A stretch of DNA of 64,000 bases from Natronomonas salina. Lineage in GTDB: Archaea; Halobacteriota; Halobacteria; Halobacteriales; Haloarculaceae. The stretch spans positions 2,976,001 through 3,040,000 of the forward strand of contig NZ_CP058335.1 in assembly GCF_013391105.1 (NCBI RefSeq), written 5' to 3'. Of this stretch, positions 17,940 through 25,561 are shown in pieces. The notes under the pieces are model-generated. The model saw only the letters and a list, made by a program, of their open reading frames with translations, did not search any database and was not told the origin of the DNA. Positions within the stretch are counted from its first letter, which is position 1. Every line of letters begins with the position of its first letter. The translations under genes were made by a program, and so were the position numbers.

Positions 17940-18115
17940 TGACTCAGAATGTATCTCGTGAAAGCCCTCATGGACTGCTATGGCGGCACAGTCCAGTTGG
18001 TGACGACAGGCCCTGACGAGACCGACCGCCGAAGTTGTCCTCTCACCAGGTGAGTCCTTTGCCTCTTCTTGCCCCGAGTCCACGATATGGGACATCGACA
18101 ACTAACTGTTCGAAT
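17940..18115 (+). pseudogene. 3' fragment of a histidine kinase gene
   Basis: Nucleotides from about 17945 match the 3' end of the kinase at 11800-12933 very closely at first (tgtatctcgtgaaagccctc and onward, the G2 box), then diverge through the final codons and into the downstream non-coding sequence, up to about 18115. The frame is broken and no upstream kinase domains exist here. It is a duplicated or recombined remnant, not a gene. Confidence 0.75.
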
Positions 18116-18227
18116 TTCGGCTTCGGTTGGGTGACTCAGGCCGATGGGCTCTGTAACTCCGGACTGGATTCGCCGCACGGTTATGCCTGCTTAGCGTGGT
18201 GGGTGATCATCGGCTTTGACTCTTTTA

Positions 18228-18794
18228 TTACGCTTCGTCAGGAGTCGGTGTGACCGTTACAGGCGGACACCCCGCATCGGTCCTCGTATAGCCGATGGTG
18301 ACCCCCGAGTCGTGTACGTGGATCTCGATTCGCGGGTGATTGCAATCGGCGAGGTCTCGCATCGGGACAGCGAGAGTTTCCTCGTACCGCTCACCCGCGA
18401 CGTCGACGCGGAGGCGATATGCACCGGCCGCTTCGAATTCGCCGATCTCCACCGACTCATCGGGACGAAACTCGTAGGCGTGGTTTCGCACCTCTCGGAA
18501 GTCGTCTTCAGATTCGGGACGAATTTCCAGGGTAACAGCGACTGTGTAGGAGACACTCCGCACGTTTCTGCCGGCGATCGTCACTGGTGTTTGCAACACG
18601 TACTCCGGTTCCTCGTAGGGCGTTCGTGAGTCGTTCTCCGCCGGGGTCGTCGGCTCGTACTGCAATCCGCCTCGAGAGTCCGGTGTTGTCGTCCGATTGT
18701 CCTCCCGCTCGTTCGGTAGGAAACTACTACACCCTGTGATTCCGACAGCCACCATCGGTATTATCCGCAGGAACCGTCGCCGCTCGGAGGGCAT
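18228..18794 (-). CDS. Tat-like lipoprotein, unknown function
   Basis: 188 aa. MPSERRRFLRIIPMVAVGITGC contains an Arg-rich n-region, a hydrophobic stretch and a lipobox (ITGC, Cys at about 22). A Thr/Pro linker follows, then a beta-sandwich-like domain (about 70-170) with alternating hydrophobic strands (VTIAGRNVRSVSYTVAVTLEI; AYRLRVDVAGERYEETLAV). Probably a surface-exposed lipid-anchored protein of Ig-like fold. No enzyme signature. Confidence 0.65.
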   Translation of the reverse strand: MPSERRRFLRIIPMVAVGITGCSSFLPNEREDNRTTTPDSRGGLQYEPTTPAENDSRTPYEEPEYVLQTPVTIAGRNVRSVSYTVAVTLEIRPESEDDFREVRNHAYEFRPDESVEIGEFEAAGAYRLRVDVAGERYEETLAVPMRDLADCNHPRIEIHVHDSGVTIGYTRTDAGCPPVTVTPTPDEA

Positions 18795-18988
18795 ACGATT
18801 TCAACATCACTACGACGTGAAAAATATCCGCTCGTTGCGTTCTCTGTACTGACCAGTCCTCAGCTACGGGTCACCGCACTGGTTGACAGCATCGGTTGAG
18901 GAATCGGGCTTATGTATCGAAGACTCGACCCGACACAAGTATCGAAATAGAGAGGAGGAATATTGGAGGCAATCAGGATTATTCGATC

Positions 18989-19303
18989 ATGTATCGGAAC
19001 AGTAGGCTCCCGGGGATACGTCCTCTAACCCCGATTCATATCGCTCTCGGTACGTTTCTGCTCCTCTGGGTGGTGATGTTGACGGGACTCGCGTGGGGGA
19101 ACTCAGGGTTGATGCCGACCAGCTTGATGGTCGTATTCGACTTCGTCTTCGTGGACGTACTCTATATGATCGGCTGGCGACTTTGGATGGGCCTCCACCC
19201 GAATGCGTCCTCAATCGGATTCTATACCGCATCCGCGATTGGCTATTCCATACTGGCCATAGTCGTCGCTGCGTGGTTCCACGTGCTGAAAATTATTCGG
19301 TGA
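18989..19303 (+). CDS. three-TM membrane protein
   Basis: 104 aa from ATG 18989 (the frame opens at 18896, but that segment is basic and hydrophilic). TM helices lie at about residues 16-37 (IALGTFLLLWVVMLTGLAW), 45-65 (SLMVVFDFVFVDVLYMIGW) and 76-97 (FYTASAIGYSILAIVVAAW). No motif recognised. Confidence 0.55.
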   Translation: MYRNSRLPGIRPLTPIHIALGTFLLLWVVMLTGLAWGNSGLMPTSLMVVFDFVFVDVLYMIGWRLWMGLHPNASSIGFYTASAIGYSILAIVVAAWFHVLKIIR

Positions 19304-19426
19304 CCTGTGGTGTCCGCTTGCTGGAGCTCGAGTATGGATTGAATCGATTCTCTCCGTGCGCATGGCGATGACGTAGACCTCACTCCCTTGAAGATCTCCT
19401 CTCGGAAGATGAGTACCAATCTGGCG

Positions 19427-20740
19427 TCAGGGTTCGGAAATCGCTAGGAGCTGGCTCTCATTATCACGCCCTGGATCCGTTAGGACGTATACAGTATCAT
19501 CAGTGACTACCGGTAATCCACCATGTGCCCCGAGGTCGAGTCCCCACCGTCGCGTCCCGTCCGCCCGGGCGAGCGCGGCTAGTTCCTCGCCGTGCGTGAG
19601 GTAGACGGTATCGCCAGCGATGGTCGGCGGGAAGATGCTCACCGCCGCCTCGTAGCTCCACTCAGCACTGCCATCGGTCGCGTCGAGCGCGTGGAGATAC
19701 TGCTTGTCGGCTCGCGGGTCCATCGCGCCGACGAACAGCCGCCCTTCGGCGTAAGTCGGCTGGGAGAGCATCCGCTCGGAGCGCTCCCAGTCCCATTCGA
19801 CGTCCCCGGTGGCGGCGTCGACCGCGAACAACCGGCCATCCCCCGGCGACGGTTCGCCACCCCCGACCGACGTCGATGGGTTGATCGCCGAGACGAACAC
19901 CCGTTCAGAGCCGGCCACGATGTGCCCCGTCAGAGACCAGCCGTCCTCGACCTCGAGTTCGGCTGTCCAGTCCTGCTCGCCGGACGCCCGGTCGACGGCG
20001 TATATCTCGCGAGTGGACCCGTAGCGTTCGTTCGTATCGAACGTGTAGACGTACGCGTCGGTGACGGCCGGTTTCGCCCAGTCGGTCCGCCACGTCGGTC
20101 CATCGTCGGCCTCGACGACGTGCTTTCCAAGCGTGGCCGTCCACTCCGTCTCGCCCGTGGCGGCATCGCAGGCGATCACTCCCCGATCCGACGCGATGTA
20201 GACCATATCCCGGTAGACAGTCGGCGCCGTCGGTGGGTACTGCCCACTGGAGGCTCTGATGTCCTCCTCGTGGACCCACTCCTGTTGGCCCGACTCCGTG
20301 TCCAGGGCGTGGAGCCGGACCACGTTCCCCTGCTCGCGAGTGATGACGAGCAATAGGTCCTCGTAGAGGGCCGCCCCCCAGCGCATCGGCGGGAGGTCGC
20401 TGTTCGCCCATCGTTCCTCGCCATCGGACGGCGAGAGCGAGAACGCTCGGCCGTCGGTCCAGGCCTCCGTGAGGTAGAGCTCTTCGTCGACGACGGGTGG
20501 ATAGACCGCGCGGTCGCCGAGGACGGACCACGCGATTTCGGCATCCTCGCCCGGCCCGGTCGCGTCGGGAACGTATCGAGAGTTTCGTGCGTCGTAGTTG
20601 ACCTGCGGCCACGTCCCCTCGGCGATCCAGTCGGCCGGTGGTTCTGTGGGTTGGTCGCTCGGATTCGACTCGGACAAACAGCCCGCGAGCCCGGCTCCGA
20701 AGACGCTTCCTGTCGTGGCGAGGAGCTGACGGCGGTGCAT
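19427..20740 (-). CDS. PQQ-like beta-propeller lipoprotein
   Basis: 437 aa from ATG 20740. The frame extends to 20902, but MHRRQLLATTGSVFGAG then LAGC is a perfect Tat signal with lipobox, so the start is clear. The mature part is a PQQ-binding-like (Pyrrolo_quin repeat) propeller with repeated blades such as AVDAATGDVEWDWE, ALDATDGSAEWSYE, ACDAATGETEWTA. These proteins scaffold or bind ligands at the cell surface; there is no sign of PQQ dehydrogenase residues. A second, similar gene is at 47669. Its upstream region carries a copy of the dispersed repeat (about 20855-20950). Confidence 0.82.
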   Translation of the reverse strand: MHRRQLLATTGSVFGAGLAGCLSESNPSDQPTEPPADWIAEGTWPQVNYDARNSRYVPDATGPGEDAEIAWSVLGDRAVYPPVVDEELYLTEAWTDGRAFSLSPSDGEERWANSDLPPMRWGAALYEDLLLVITREQGNVVRLHALDTESGQQEWVHEEDIRASSGQYPPTAPTVYRDMVYIASDRGVIACDAATGETEWTATLGKHVVEADDGPTWRTDWAKPAVTDAYVYTFDTNERYGSTREIYAVDRASGEQDWTAELEVEDGWSLTGHIVAGSERVFVSAINPSTSVGGGEPSPGDGRLFAVDAATGDVEWDWERSERMLSQPTYAEGRLFVGAMDPRADKQYLHALDATDGSAEWSYEAAVSIFPPTIAGDTVYLTHGEELAALARADGTRRWGLDLGAHGGLPVVTDDTVYVLTDPGRDNESQLLAISEP

Positions 20741-20854
20741 ACGCGTTCGTGAATCAGTACCAGTATCTCTCTTGTGGTGGCTCAAACCGGTGTTTGAGTT
20801 ATGGCTCGCCTCACTGGATGAACGTTGAGAACCCACAACTATGGTTCGTTTCCA

Positions 20855-20950
20855 CCTCGAAAGCCCTCGGCGCGCTCGCGGTCGCTGGCAGGATATCCTC
20901 ACTCCGTTCGGACACGCGGAGCGTGATGACGCGCCTTCGCGGCTTGTGTT
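20855..20950 (+). repeat. dispersed foldback repeat, partial copy
   Basis: Begins cctcgaaagccctcggcgcg and continues ctcgcggtcgctggcaggat, matching the left half of the copies at 26951 and 34347. The interior diverges and the canonical right end is not recognisable. Confidence 0.6.
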
Positions 20951-21007
20951 ATAGGACTATACGCGGCCCTTTTCGACCACGATCTCGAGGTTCTACGAAT
21001 CAGCTGG

Positions 21008-21490
21008 TTAGCTCCCTTCGTCTCCGTCTATTCTCGATGGAAGTTCAGTGGTCCAAATCCAGAAGTTGGTAATCGTCTCGGCGGTATCACAAAGGCCGTC
21101 ACGCTGAGTGGGCTTCTTGATGTAGGCATTCGCGCCCAAGTCGTAGGCTCGCCGGATTTTCTCCTCGTTCTCATCTTCGCCTAACACGACGGTGGGAGTA
21201 CCCCGAAGGTTCTCAGTCTCGGCCATCGCTCGAAGTACGTCTTCTGCTGTGGTGTTGGTGAGAAGCCCCGTAGAGAGAAGGAAAAGGTTGGGATGTGGGG
21301 AATCGCTGTAGACGCCGTGATTGCGGAGGAAGTCAAGAGCTTCGTCTCCGGAGTCAACGAGATACGTGGATTCAGTGGTATCGTGCAGTGGCTCAAAGAG
21401 GGGATCAGCGTCGGTGGGGTTTGATTCGACGAGGAGGACAGTGGGCGGCCCCTTCTCCGAGAGCGGGTATTCATCTCGTCGCGATATCAC
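21008..21490 (-). CDS. receiver-like protein lacking the phospho-acceptor Asp
   Basis: 160 aa from GTG 21490 (frame opens at 21550 without a good start). The CheY fold is clear: PPTVLLVESNPTDADPLFEPL, LVDSGDEALDFLRNHGVY, then PTVVLGEDENEEKIRRAYDLGANAYIKKPTQRDGL with the conserved Lys in YIKKP. At the position of the phosphorylatable Asp the text reads NLFLLSTGLL, i.e. Ser/Thr, so it cannot be phosphorylated in the normal way. The acid pocket is also reduced (ESN). Probably a pseudo-receiver adaptor; alternatively a decaying gene. No kinase is adjacent. Confidence 0.72.
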   Translation of the reverse strand: MISRRDEYPLSEKGPPTVLLVESNPTDADPLFEPLHDTTESTYLVDSGDEALDFLRNHGVYSDSPHPNLFLLSTGLLTNTTAEDVLRAMAETENLRGTPTVVLGEDENEEKIRRAYDLGANAYIKKPTQRDGLCDTAETITNFWIWTTELPSRIDGDEGS

Positions 21491-21948
21491 TTGAAGACAG
21501 ATAAGCGACCAGCCGAGAGATATCCAATTGGTTTGTCCCCGAAGACTCAACCCACCCGAATCATTTTCGTGCTACTCGTTCTACATTAGACTACCATGGT
21601 AGCAGTGGGCGTCCACCCTCAAACCGACAAGAGGTTGCGACGAACACAACCTGTTCGTTACACGGTGATGCCTCGGACTCCGACGGCATCTCATTGTCCG
21701 GGTCACAGCCCTCCAAAGGAGGTAACGAACGTTCCCCCGGCGGCCCGCCGATTCCCTCCGAATGGGGTTGGAACTTCGAAAGCTACGCTAGCCGAAATCG
21801 AAAGCCCGGGTTCCAGAGCCTTCAGACAGTGGCAGCGGCCAAACCCAACGGAGGCCCAACGTATGGCGGCCCGGCGACCACCGAGGAAACCGGACCGTCG
21901 GTTCCGATTTGGGACTGATTCGGTGGACACGCTGGGGGGTGGCGACTA
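21491..21948. other. intergenic region upstream of the sulfotransferase module
   Basis: 458 bp. A plus-strand frame stays open to TGA 21918 (ending TTEETGPSVPIWD) but shows no family or good start; I leave it uncalled. The rest has no recognised feature. Confidence 0.4.
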
Positions 21949-23172
21949 GTGAGTCTCGATGAACCGCCAGGCGATCTCCGCGATCGGGCCAAGCGGAACT
22001 ACGAATACGTAAAAAACGAGATTATCTCTGAGAAGAAACGAGCTATTCTGTCAGAATACACGGTTGACGACTTTGACAGTATACTGCTCATCGTGACGGC
22101 TCCGAGAGGAGGCAGTAGCCTCCTTTTCGACATTCTTCGCCATCATGAAGGAACGTGTAGTCTGGATGGTGAACACGATCGATGGCTCACGCTGAACGGG
22201 ATTTGTTACCCGACACTCGAGTCCGACGTCGTTCCAGCCGACTTCGAATCGTTCGACCGGGAGAAACTCCTGACTGACCTCCTCGCCGAGGTCGGAGCAA
22301 CCGAACGCTCCGGCGACCGAACGCACCGTGTGGATAACACGCTCGTCCGACTTCCGTTGCAGTTCCCCAATCGAGACCTCCCATACGAGCAGATACGCGA
22401 CCAGCTTCTTGAGGGCGTATCACTCGATGCGATACTCGAGGACCTCGACATTCTGCCGTTGCAGTACGATGAATACGCAGAGCGAGACGCAAACAGCCCG
22501 TTCGAAACTGAAACGTTCGAGGACCGACCGTTCGTCTCCTCACACCGTCACAAGCGTGGTCTCACAGCGGCGGATTTCGAGCGGACGCTCGTCCTCAAAG
22601 CAAGTGGTGACGCATACCGGCTTCCGTGGATCCGCGAACAGCTGTTCCCCGAGACCGATGTCAACGTTGTTCACCTCACGCGGAATCCTGCAGCGTCGGT
22701 TAACGGACTCTACGACGGCTGGCGGCTGAACAGAGGGTTCCAGACGTACAACGTGGGCGATCTCAATCTCAACGATTACGACGGCTCGCTATGGTGCTAC
22801 GATCTCCCGCCGGGCTGGGAGACGGAGGGAAACCTCATCGATGTCTGCCTGCTGCAATGGGTCCAAGCCCACCGCCATATCCTCGATCACCGCGATGCGT
22901 TCGAAGACGTCCTTCGCGTCCGATTCGAGGATCTCCTCACCGACACTCGCTCCACCATCACGGAGATCGTCGAGTTCGCCGATCTCGGTGAGTCACCACT
23001 GCTCTCCGAGAACGTCGAAGACCCCAATAAGGTGATGACGACGAAGGAGCCGAGGCACGCTCGCTGGCGAGACAGAGAGGAGCTCGTCAAGAACGCGCTC
23101 GATCGAGCCGATGAGACGTATACCGAGGTGGCCACGGAATTGGGATACACGGAGGAGTCCGAATGGATCTAG
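21949..23172 (+). CDS. sulfotransferase family protein
   Basis: 407 aa from GTG 21949. The PAPS 5'-phosphosulfate loop lies at about residues 49-58 (TAPRGGSSLLFDIL), and the 3'-phosphate region is in VNVVHLTRNPAASVNGLYDGWR (about 237-258), with VRFEDLLTD near residue 325 and a C-terminal helix. It would transfer sulfate from PAPS to a hydroxyl or amino acceptor. Followed after 79 bp by a small coupled ORF and an APS kinase fusion that would supply PAPS, so the genes form a sulfation module. Acceptor unknown; cell-surface glycan or small molecule are both possible. Confidence 0.82.
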   Translation: MSLDEPPGDLRDRAKRNYEYVKNEIISEKKRAILSEYTVDDFDSILLIVTAPRGGSSLLFDILRHHEGTCSLDGEHDRWLTLNGICYPTLESDVVPADFESFDREKLLTDLLAEVGATERSGDRTHRVDNTLVRLPLQFPNRDLPYEQIRDQLLEGVSLDAILEDLDILPLQYDEYAERDANSPFETETFEDRPFVSSHRHKRGLTAADFERTLVLKASGDAYRLPWIREQLFPETDVNVVHLTRNPAASVNGLYDGWRLNRGFQTYNVGDLNLNDYDGSLWCYDLPPGWETEGNLIDVCLLQWVQAHRHILDHRDAFEDVLRVRFEDLLTDTRSTITEIVEFADLGESPLLSENVEDPNKVMTTKEPRHARWRDREELVKNALDRADETYTEVATELGYTEESEWI

Positions 23173-23251
23173 GCGTATCGCCAACGGAGGAGCACAGCAG
23201 TAAGAGGACATCTGTCGATTACCGACGGGCCGATATCCGCCGAAGTCAACG

Positions 23252-23416
23252 ATGACTAACCTCGCAATTGCGGTCGACGAGGCGATACACATGCACTACG
23301 AGACACCGAATGGTGAGTCGACCCCGGCCGAGGCGTATAATACCGAAAGCACGACCGTCAATGCGATTCGGGAAGAAACGGATCGAGCCGTTCGTCTCAC
23401 AGGAGGGCCCACCTGA
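23252..23416 (+). CDS. 54-aa protein translationally coupled to the APS-kinase gene
   Basis: Open from ATG 23252 to TGA 23414-23416, where the A of TGA is the first base of the next gene's ATG (TGATG overlap). Sequence begins MTNLAIAVDEAIHMHYETP and continues acidic with a predicted helix at the end. No family recognised. The one-base overlap and position between sulfotransferase and CysC-fusion argue for a real gene, perhaps a small regulator or subunit. Confidence 0.55.
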   Translation: MTNLAIAVDEAIHMHYETPNGESTPAEAYNTESTTVNAIREETDRAVRLTGGPT

Positions 23417-24273
23417 TGTCGGGAACGACCATTTGGCTCTTCGGGCTGCCCTGTTCTGGAAAGACGACACTCGCTGAGGGGTTGATCGGGCCGTCTACGG
23501 TCCATCTGGACGGAGATTATCTTCGGAACACGCTCAACTCCGATCTCGGGTTCTCGAAGGAGGATCGAACGGAGAACCTCAGACGGGCTGCTGGCGTCGC
23601 GCAAGCGTTGAACGAACAGGGATTCGACGTCGTCGCGTCGTTCATCACCCCCTATCGTTCTCAGCGAGACCTAATCGCCGAGATGGTTGATGACATTTCG
23701 TTCATACACGTCAATGCGCCGCTCGATGTGTGCGAAGAACGCGATGTGAAGGGAATGTACGAGCAGGCTCGTAAGGGCGAGATCGAGGGCTTTACGGGTA
23801 TCGATGCGCCGTTCGAGGAGCCAGAGGGCGAGGAGTCTGGACTGGAGGTTCGGACGGCGACGCACTCGAAGGAGGAAAGCCTCAAGAAGATCACCACGGA
23901 GCTGGATCTCAAGTTCAGTCCGAGCCATATCTTCATCGGTCGTTGGCAACCATTCCACGATGGCCACCGGACGATCATCGATTCAGCCGCAGACAACGGG
24001 AAGAACGTCATTATCGCCATCCGCGACACCGAACTCAGCGAGAAGAACCCCCTCACCGCACAGGAGCGCCAGGAGCTAATCGAGGATGTCTACGAAGACC
24101 ATCCGAACGTTGAGACGATGATTATTCCGGATGTCGATACCGTGGCTATCGGACGGGACGTCGGATACTCGGTCGTCTCGGTCCCTGAGGAGATTGCAGA
24201 GATCAGCGGGACGGAGACGCGCGAGGCGTATGAGAAGAGTGAGCTCCTCACAGGTCAGCACTTAGATGACTAA
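23416..24273 (+). CDS. APS kinase (CysC-like) fused to a nucleotidyltransferase domain
   Basis: 285 aa. Residues 1-about 165 are an adenylylsulfate-kinase domain: Walker A GLPCSGKTT (about 10-18), HLDGDYLRNTLNSDLGFSKEDRTENLRR (APS-binding DGD..R and FS..DR..N motifs), VVASFITPYRSQRD and VCEERDVKGMYEQARKGEI. Residues about 172-275 are a nucleotidyltransferase of NMNAT/NadR type: IFIGRWQPFHDGH (HxGH variant HDGH), RNPLT-like EKNPLTAQER, and ISGTETREAY. The kinase domain would make PAPS; the second domain could make an adenylylated or cytidylylated substrate. CysC-NMNAT-like fusion is unusual compared with CysN-CysC or Sat-CysC. Upstream gene is a sulfotransferase. Confidence 0.85.
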   Translation: MSGTTIWLFGLPCSGKTTLAEGLIGPSTVHLDGDYLRNTLNSDLGFSKEDRTENLRRAAGVAQALNEQGFDVVASFITPYRSQRDLIAEMVDDISFIHVNAPLDVCEERDVKGMYEQARKGEIEGFTGIDAPFEEPEGEESGLEVRTATHSKEESLKKITTELDLKFSPSHIFIGRWQPFHDGHRTIIDSAADNGKNVIIAIRDTELSEKNPLTAQERQELIEDVYEDHPNVETMIIPDVDTVAIGRDVGYSVVSVPEEIAEISGTETREAYEKSELLTGQHLDD

Positions 24274-24298
24274 TTAAATCGCCAATGACAGCTTCCCA

Positions 24299-25045
24299 AT
24301 GACTCGAGCAGGGCTGCTGTTCGATCAGGCGGAATTACAAGATGCGATAGAGACAGGCGAGCTGACAGCATGGAAGAAGCAGAGATATCTTGCGTTCAGG
24401 GAGACGATGCGGGAGAGTCGTTATCCGTGTCATTTTGCAGTCCAAGCGGAACGTACCGATTCCGCTCGGTACCTCTTCGCCGGGGATGCTCATGATCGGG
24501 ATGCGCTTCTCAAAGTGAGAGAGGGATTGCGACAGTATCTCGAACAGTATCAGTCGATAGCCGAACGAACGACGCTAGTAATCTTTTTCGAGCCACCTAG
24601 TGAAGAGCAATGTGAAGAGGAGTACCGTGCGCAATTCTGGCGCGTTCTCGAATTCCTCAACAATCGAGATCCGGAGCCATGGCCTCGCGGCGTTCCCGAA
24701 GACCCGGATGATCCCGAATGGGAATTCTGCTTCTCCGGAGAACCGATGTTCATCGTCGGACGTGCGCCGTTCTATACAGATCGGAAGAGCCGGTATACGC
24801 CCTATGGACTCGAAATAACGATCCAGCCACGGCGGATACTCGACGACATTACCGGAGATACAATAGAAGGTCAGCAGGCACGCTCCGCCATCAACGATCG
24901 GTTAGAGGAATACGATGATGTTGCTCCCCATCCTGACATTGGCGATTATAATGATCCCAACAGTCGAGAATGGAAACAGTATCTCCTTCCGGCATCGAAC
25001 GAGGAGAGTTTGGGTGAATTTCCCTTCGAGATAGATACAGAGTGA
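24299..25045 (+). CDS. YqcI/YcgG-family protein (putative heme-dependent oxygenase)
   Basis: 248 aa. The family pattern is strong: YPCHFAVQAERTDSARYLFAG (about 43-63), TLVIFFEPPSEEQCEEEYRAQFWRVLEFLNNRDPEPWP (about 97-134) and WEFCFSGEPMFIVGRAPFYTDRKSRYTPYGLEITIQPRR. One member of this family, GntA, is a heme-dependent N-hydroxylase in guanitoxin biosynthesis; function of most members is unknown. The gene starts 25 bp after the CysC fusion and likely shares its transcript. An N-hydroxylation coupled to sulfation is a possible pathway (inference). Codon use is less GC-biased than elsewhere, suggesting recent acquisition. Confidence 0.75.
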   Translation: MTRAGLLFDQAELQDAIETGELTAWKKQRYLAFRETMRESRYPCHFAVQAERTDSARYLFAGDAHDRDALLKVREGLRQYLEQYQSIAERTTLVIFFEPPSEEQCEEEYRAQFWRVLEFLNNRDPEPWPRGVPEDPDDPEWEFCFSGEPMFIVGRAPFYTDRKSRYTPYGLEITIQPRRILDDITGDTIEGQQARSAINDRLEEYDDVAPHPDIGDYNDPNSREWKQYLLPASNEESLGEFPFEIDTE

Positions 25046-25080
25046 GTGGAAACTGTGACCGCTATAGATATGACCCAGCG

Positions 25081-25182
25081 TGGGAGGCGGAGGATTCAGC
25101 AGTCGTTCGTGATCGACTCGACCGCATCAGCCGGACGGCTCAGGAGGTGATCGATCTGCGTACGACGTATCTCGATCCCTAA
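25081..25182 (+). pseudogene. C-terminal remnant of a third ArdC-type gene
   Basis: In one frame this reads WEAEDSAVVRDRLDRIS followed by RTAQEVIDLR and a stop (TAA 25180-25182). It aligns with the last 35 residues of ardC-A and ardC-B (WESDDPEAVRERLGRIS). The rest of the gene is missing; upstream sequence belongs to the sulfation module, whose arrival may have truncated it. Confidence 0.8.
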
Positions 25183-25223
25183 CTCTCCCCCGCGTTCTTG
25201 CTCCTGCCGTACCTACCGGTACC

Positions 25224-25511
25224 ATGGACGTCACCGTCTACGGCCAACTGCGGGCGGCCACCGGCGAGAAGACCGTCCGCGTAGAGGGCGACGTCAAGAC
25301 GGTCGACGATGCACTCGAACGCTTCCTCGAGGCGTATCCCCGAGCGGAACAGCACGTCCTCGACGAGGATGGCGAGGTTCGTCCAAGCGTCCGTATCGTA
25401 CTCGATGGCGATCAAGTCGACCTCGACAGCGATTGTCCATCGGACGCGACTCTTCAGCTCTTCCCCGCAATGGAGGGTGGCTGCACAGAGACGCACACCA
25501 GCGGCGAGTAG
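25224..25511 (+). CDS. MoaD/ThiS-type ubiquitin-like protein with extended tail
   Basis: 95 aa beta-grasp protein: MDVTVYGQLRAATGEKTVRV, VDDALERFLEAYP, then QVDLDSDCPSDATLQLFPAMEGG. The diglycine expected to be C-terminal in MoaD/ThiS/SAMP sulfur carriers and modifiers is at residues 85-86 but is followed by nine more residues beginning with Cys (CTETHTSGE). Either the tail is clipped (as known for some ThiS-like carriers by JAMM peptidases) or an ancestral stop was lost. It would act in molybdopterin or thiamine sulfur transfer or protein modification. No partner MoeB/MoaE gene is adjacent. Confidence 0.82.
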   Translation: MDVTVYGQLRAATGEKTVRVEGDVKTVDDALERFLEAYPRAEQHVLDEDGEVRPSVRIVLDGDQVDLDSDCPSDATLQLFPAMEGGCTETHTSGE

Positions 25512-25561
25512 CAGCACAGAACCGGGAAAAGAGATGCGCCGGACCTCCGTGACCAGACCCG

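Noticed and set aside
19427-20902. Longer N-terminus for the PQQ-like protein
   Set aside because: The extra 54 residues are Arg/Ser-rich and overlap a repeat copy; the Tat signal begins at 20740.
21596-21918. Plus-strand open frame ending TTEETGPSVPIWD before the sulfotransferase
   Set aside because: Open for over 100 codons but with no start context, no family, and a low-complexity Pro/Gly composition.
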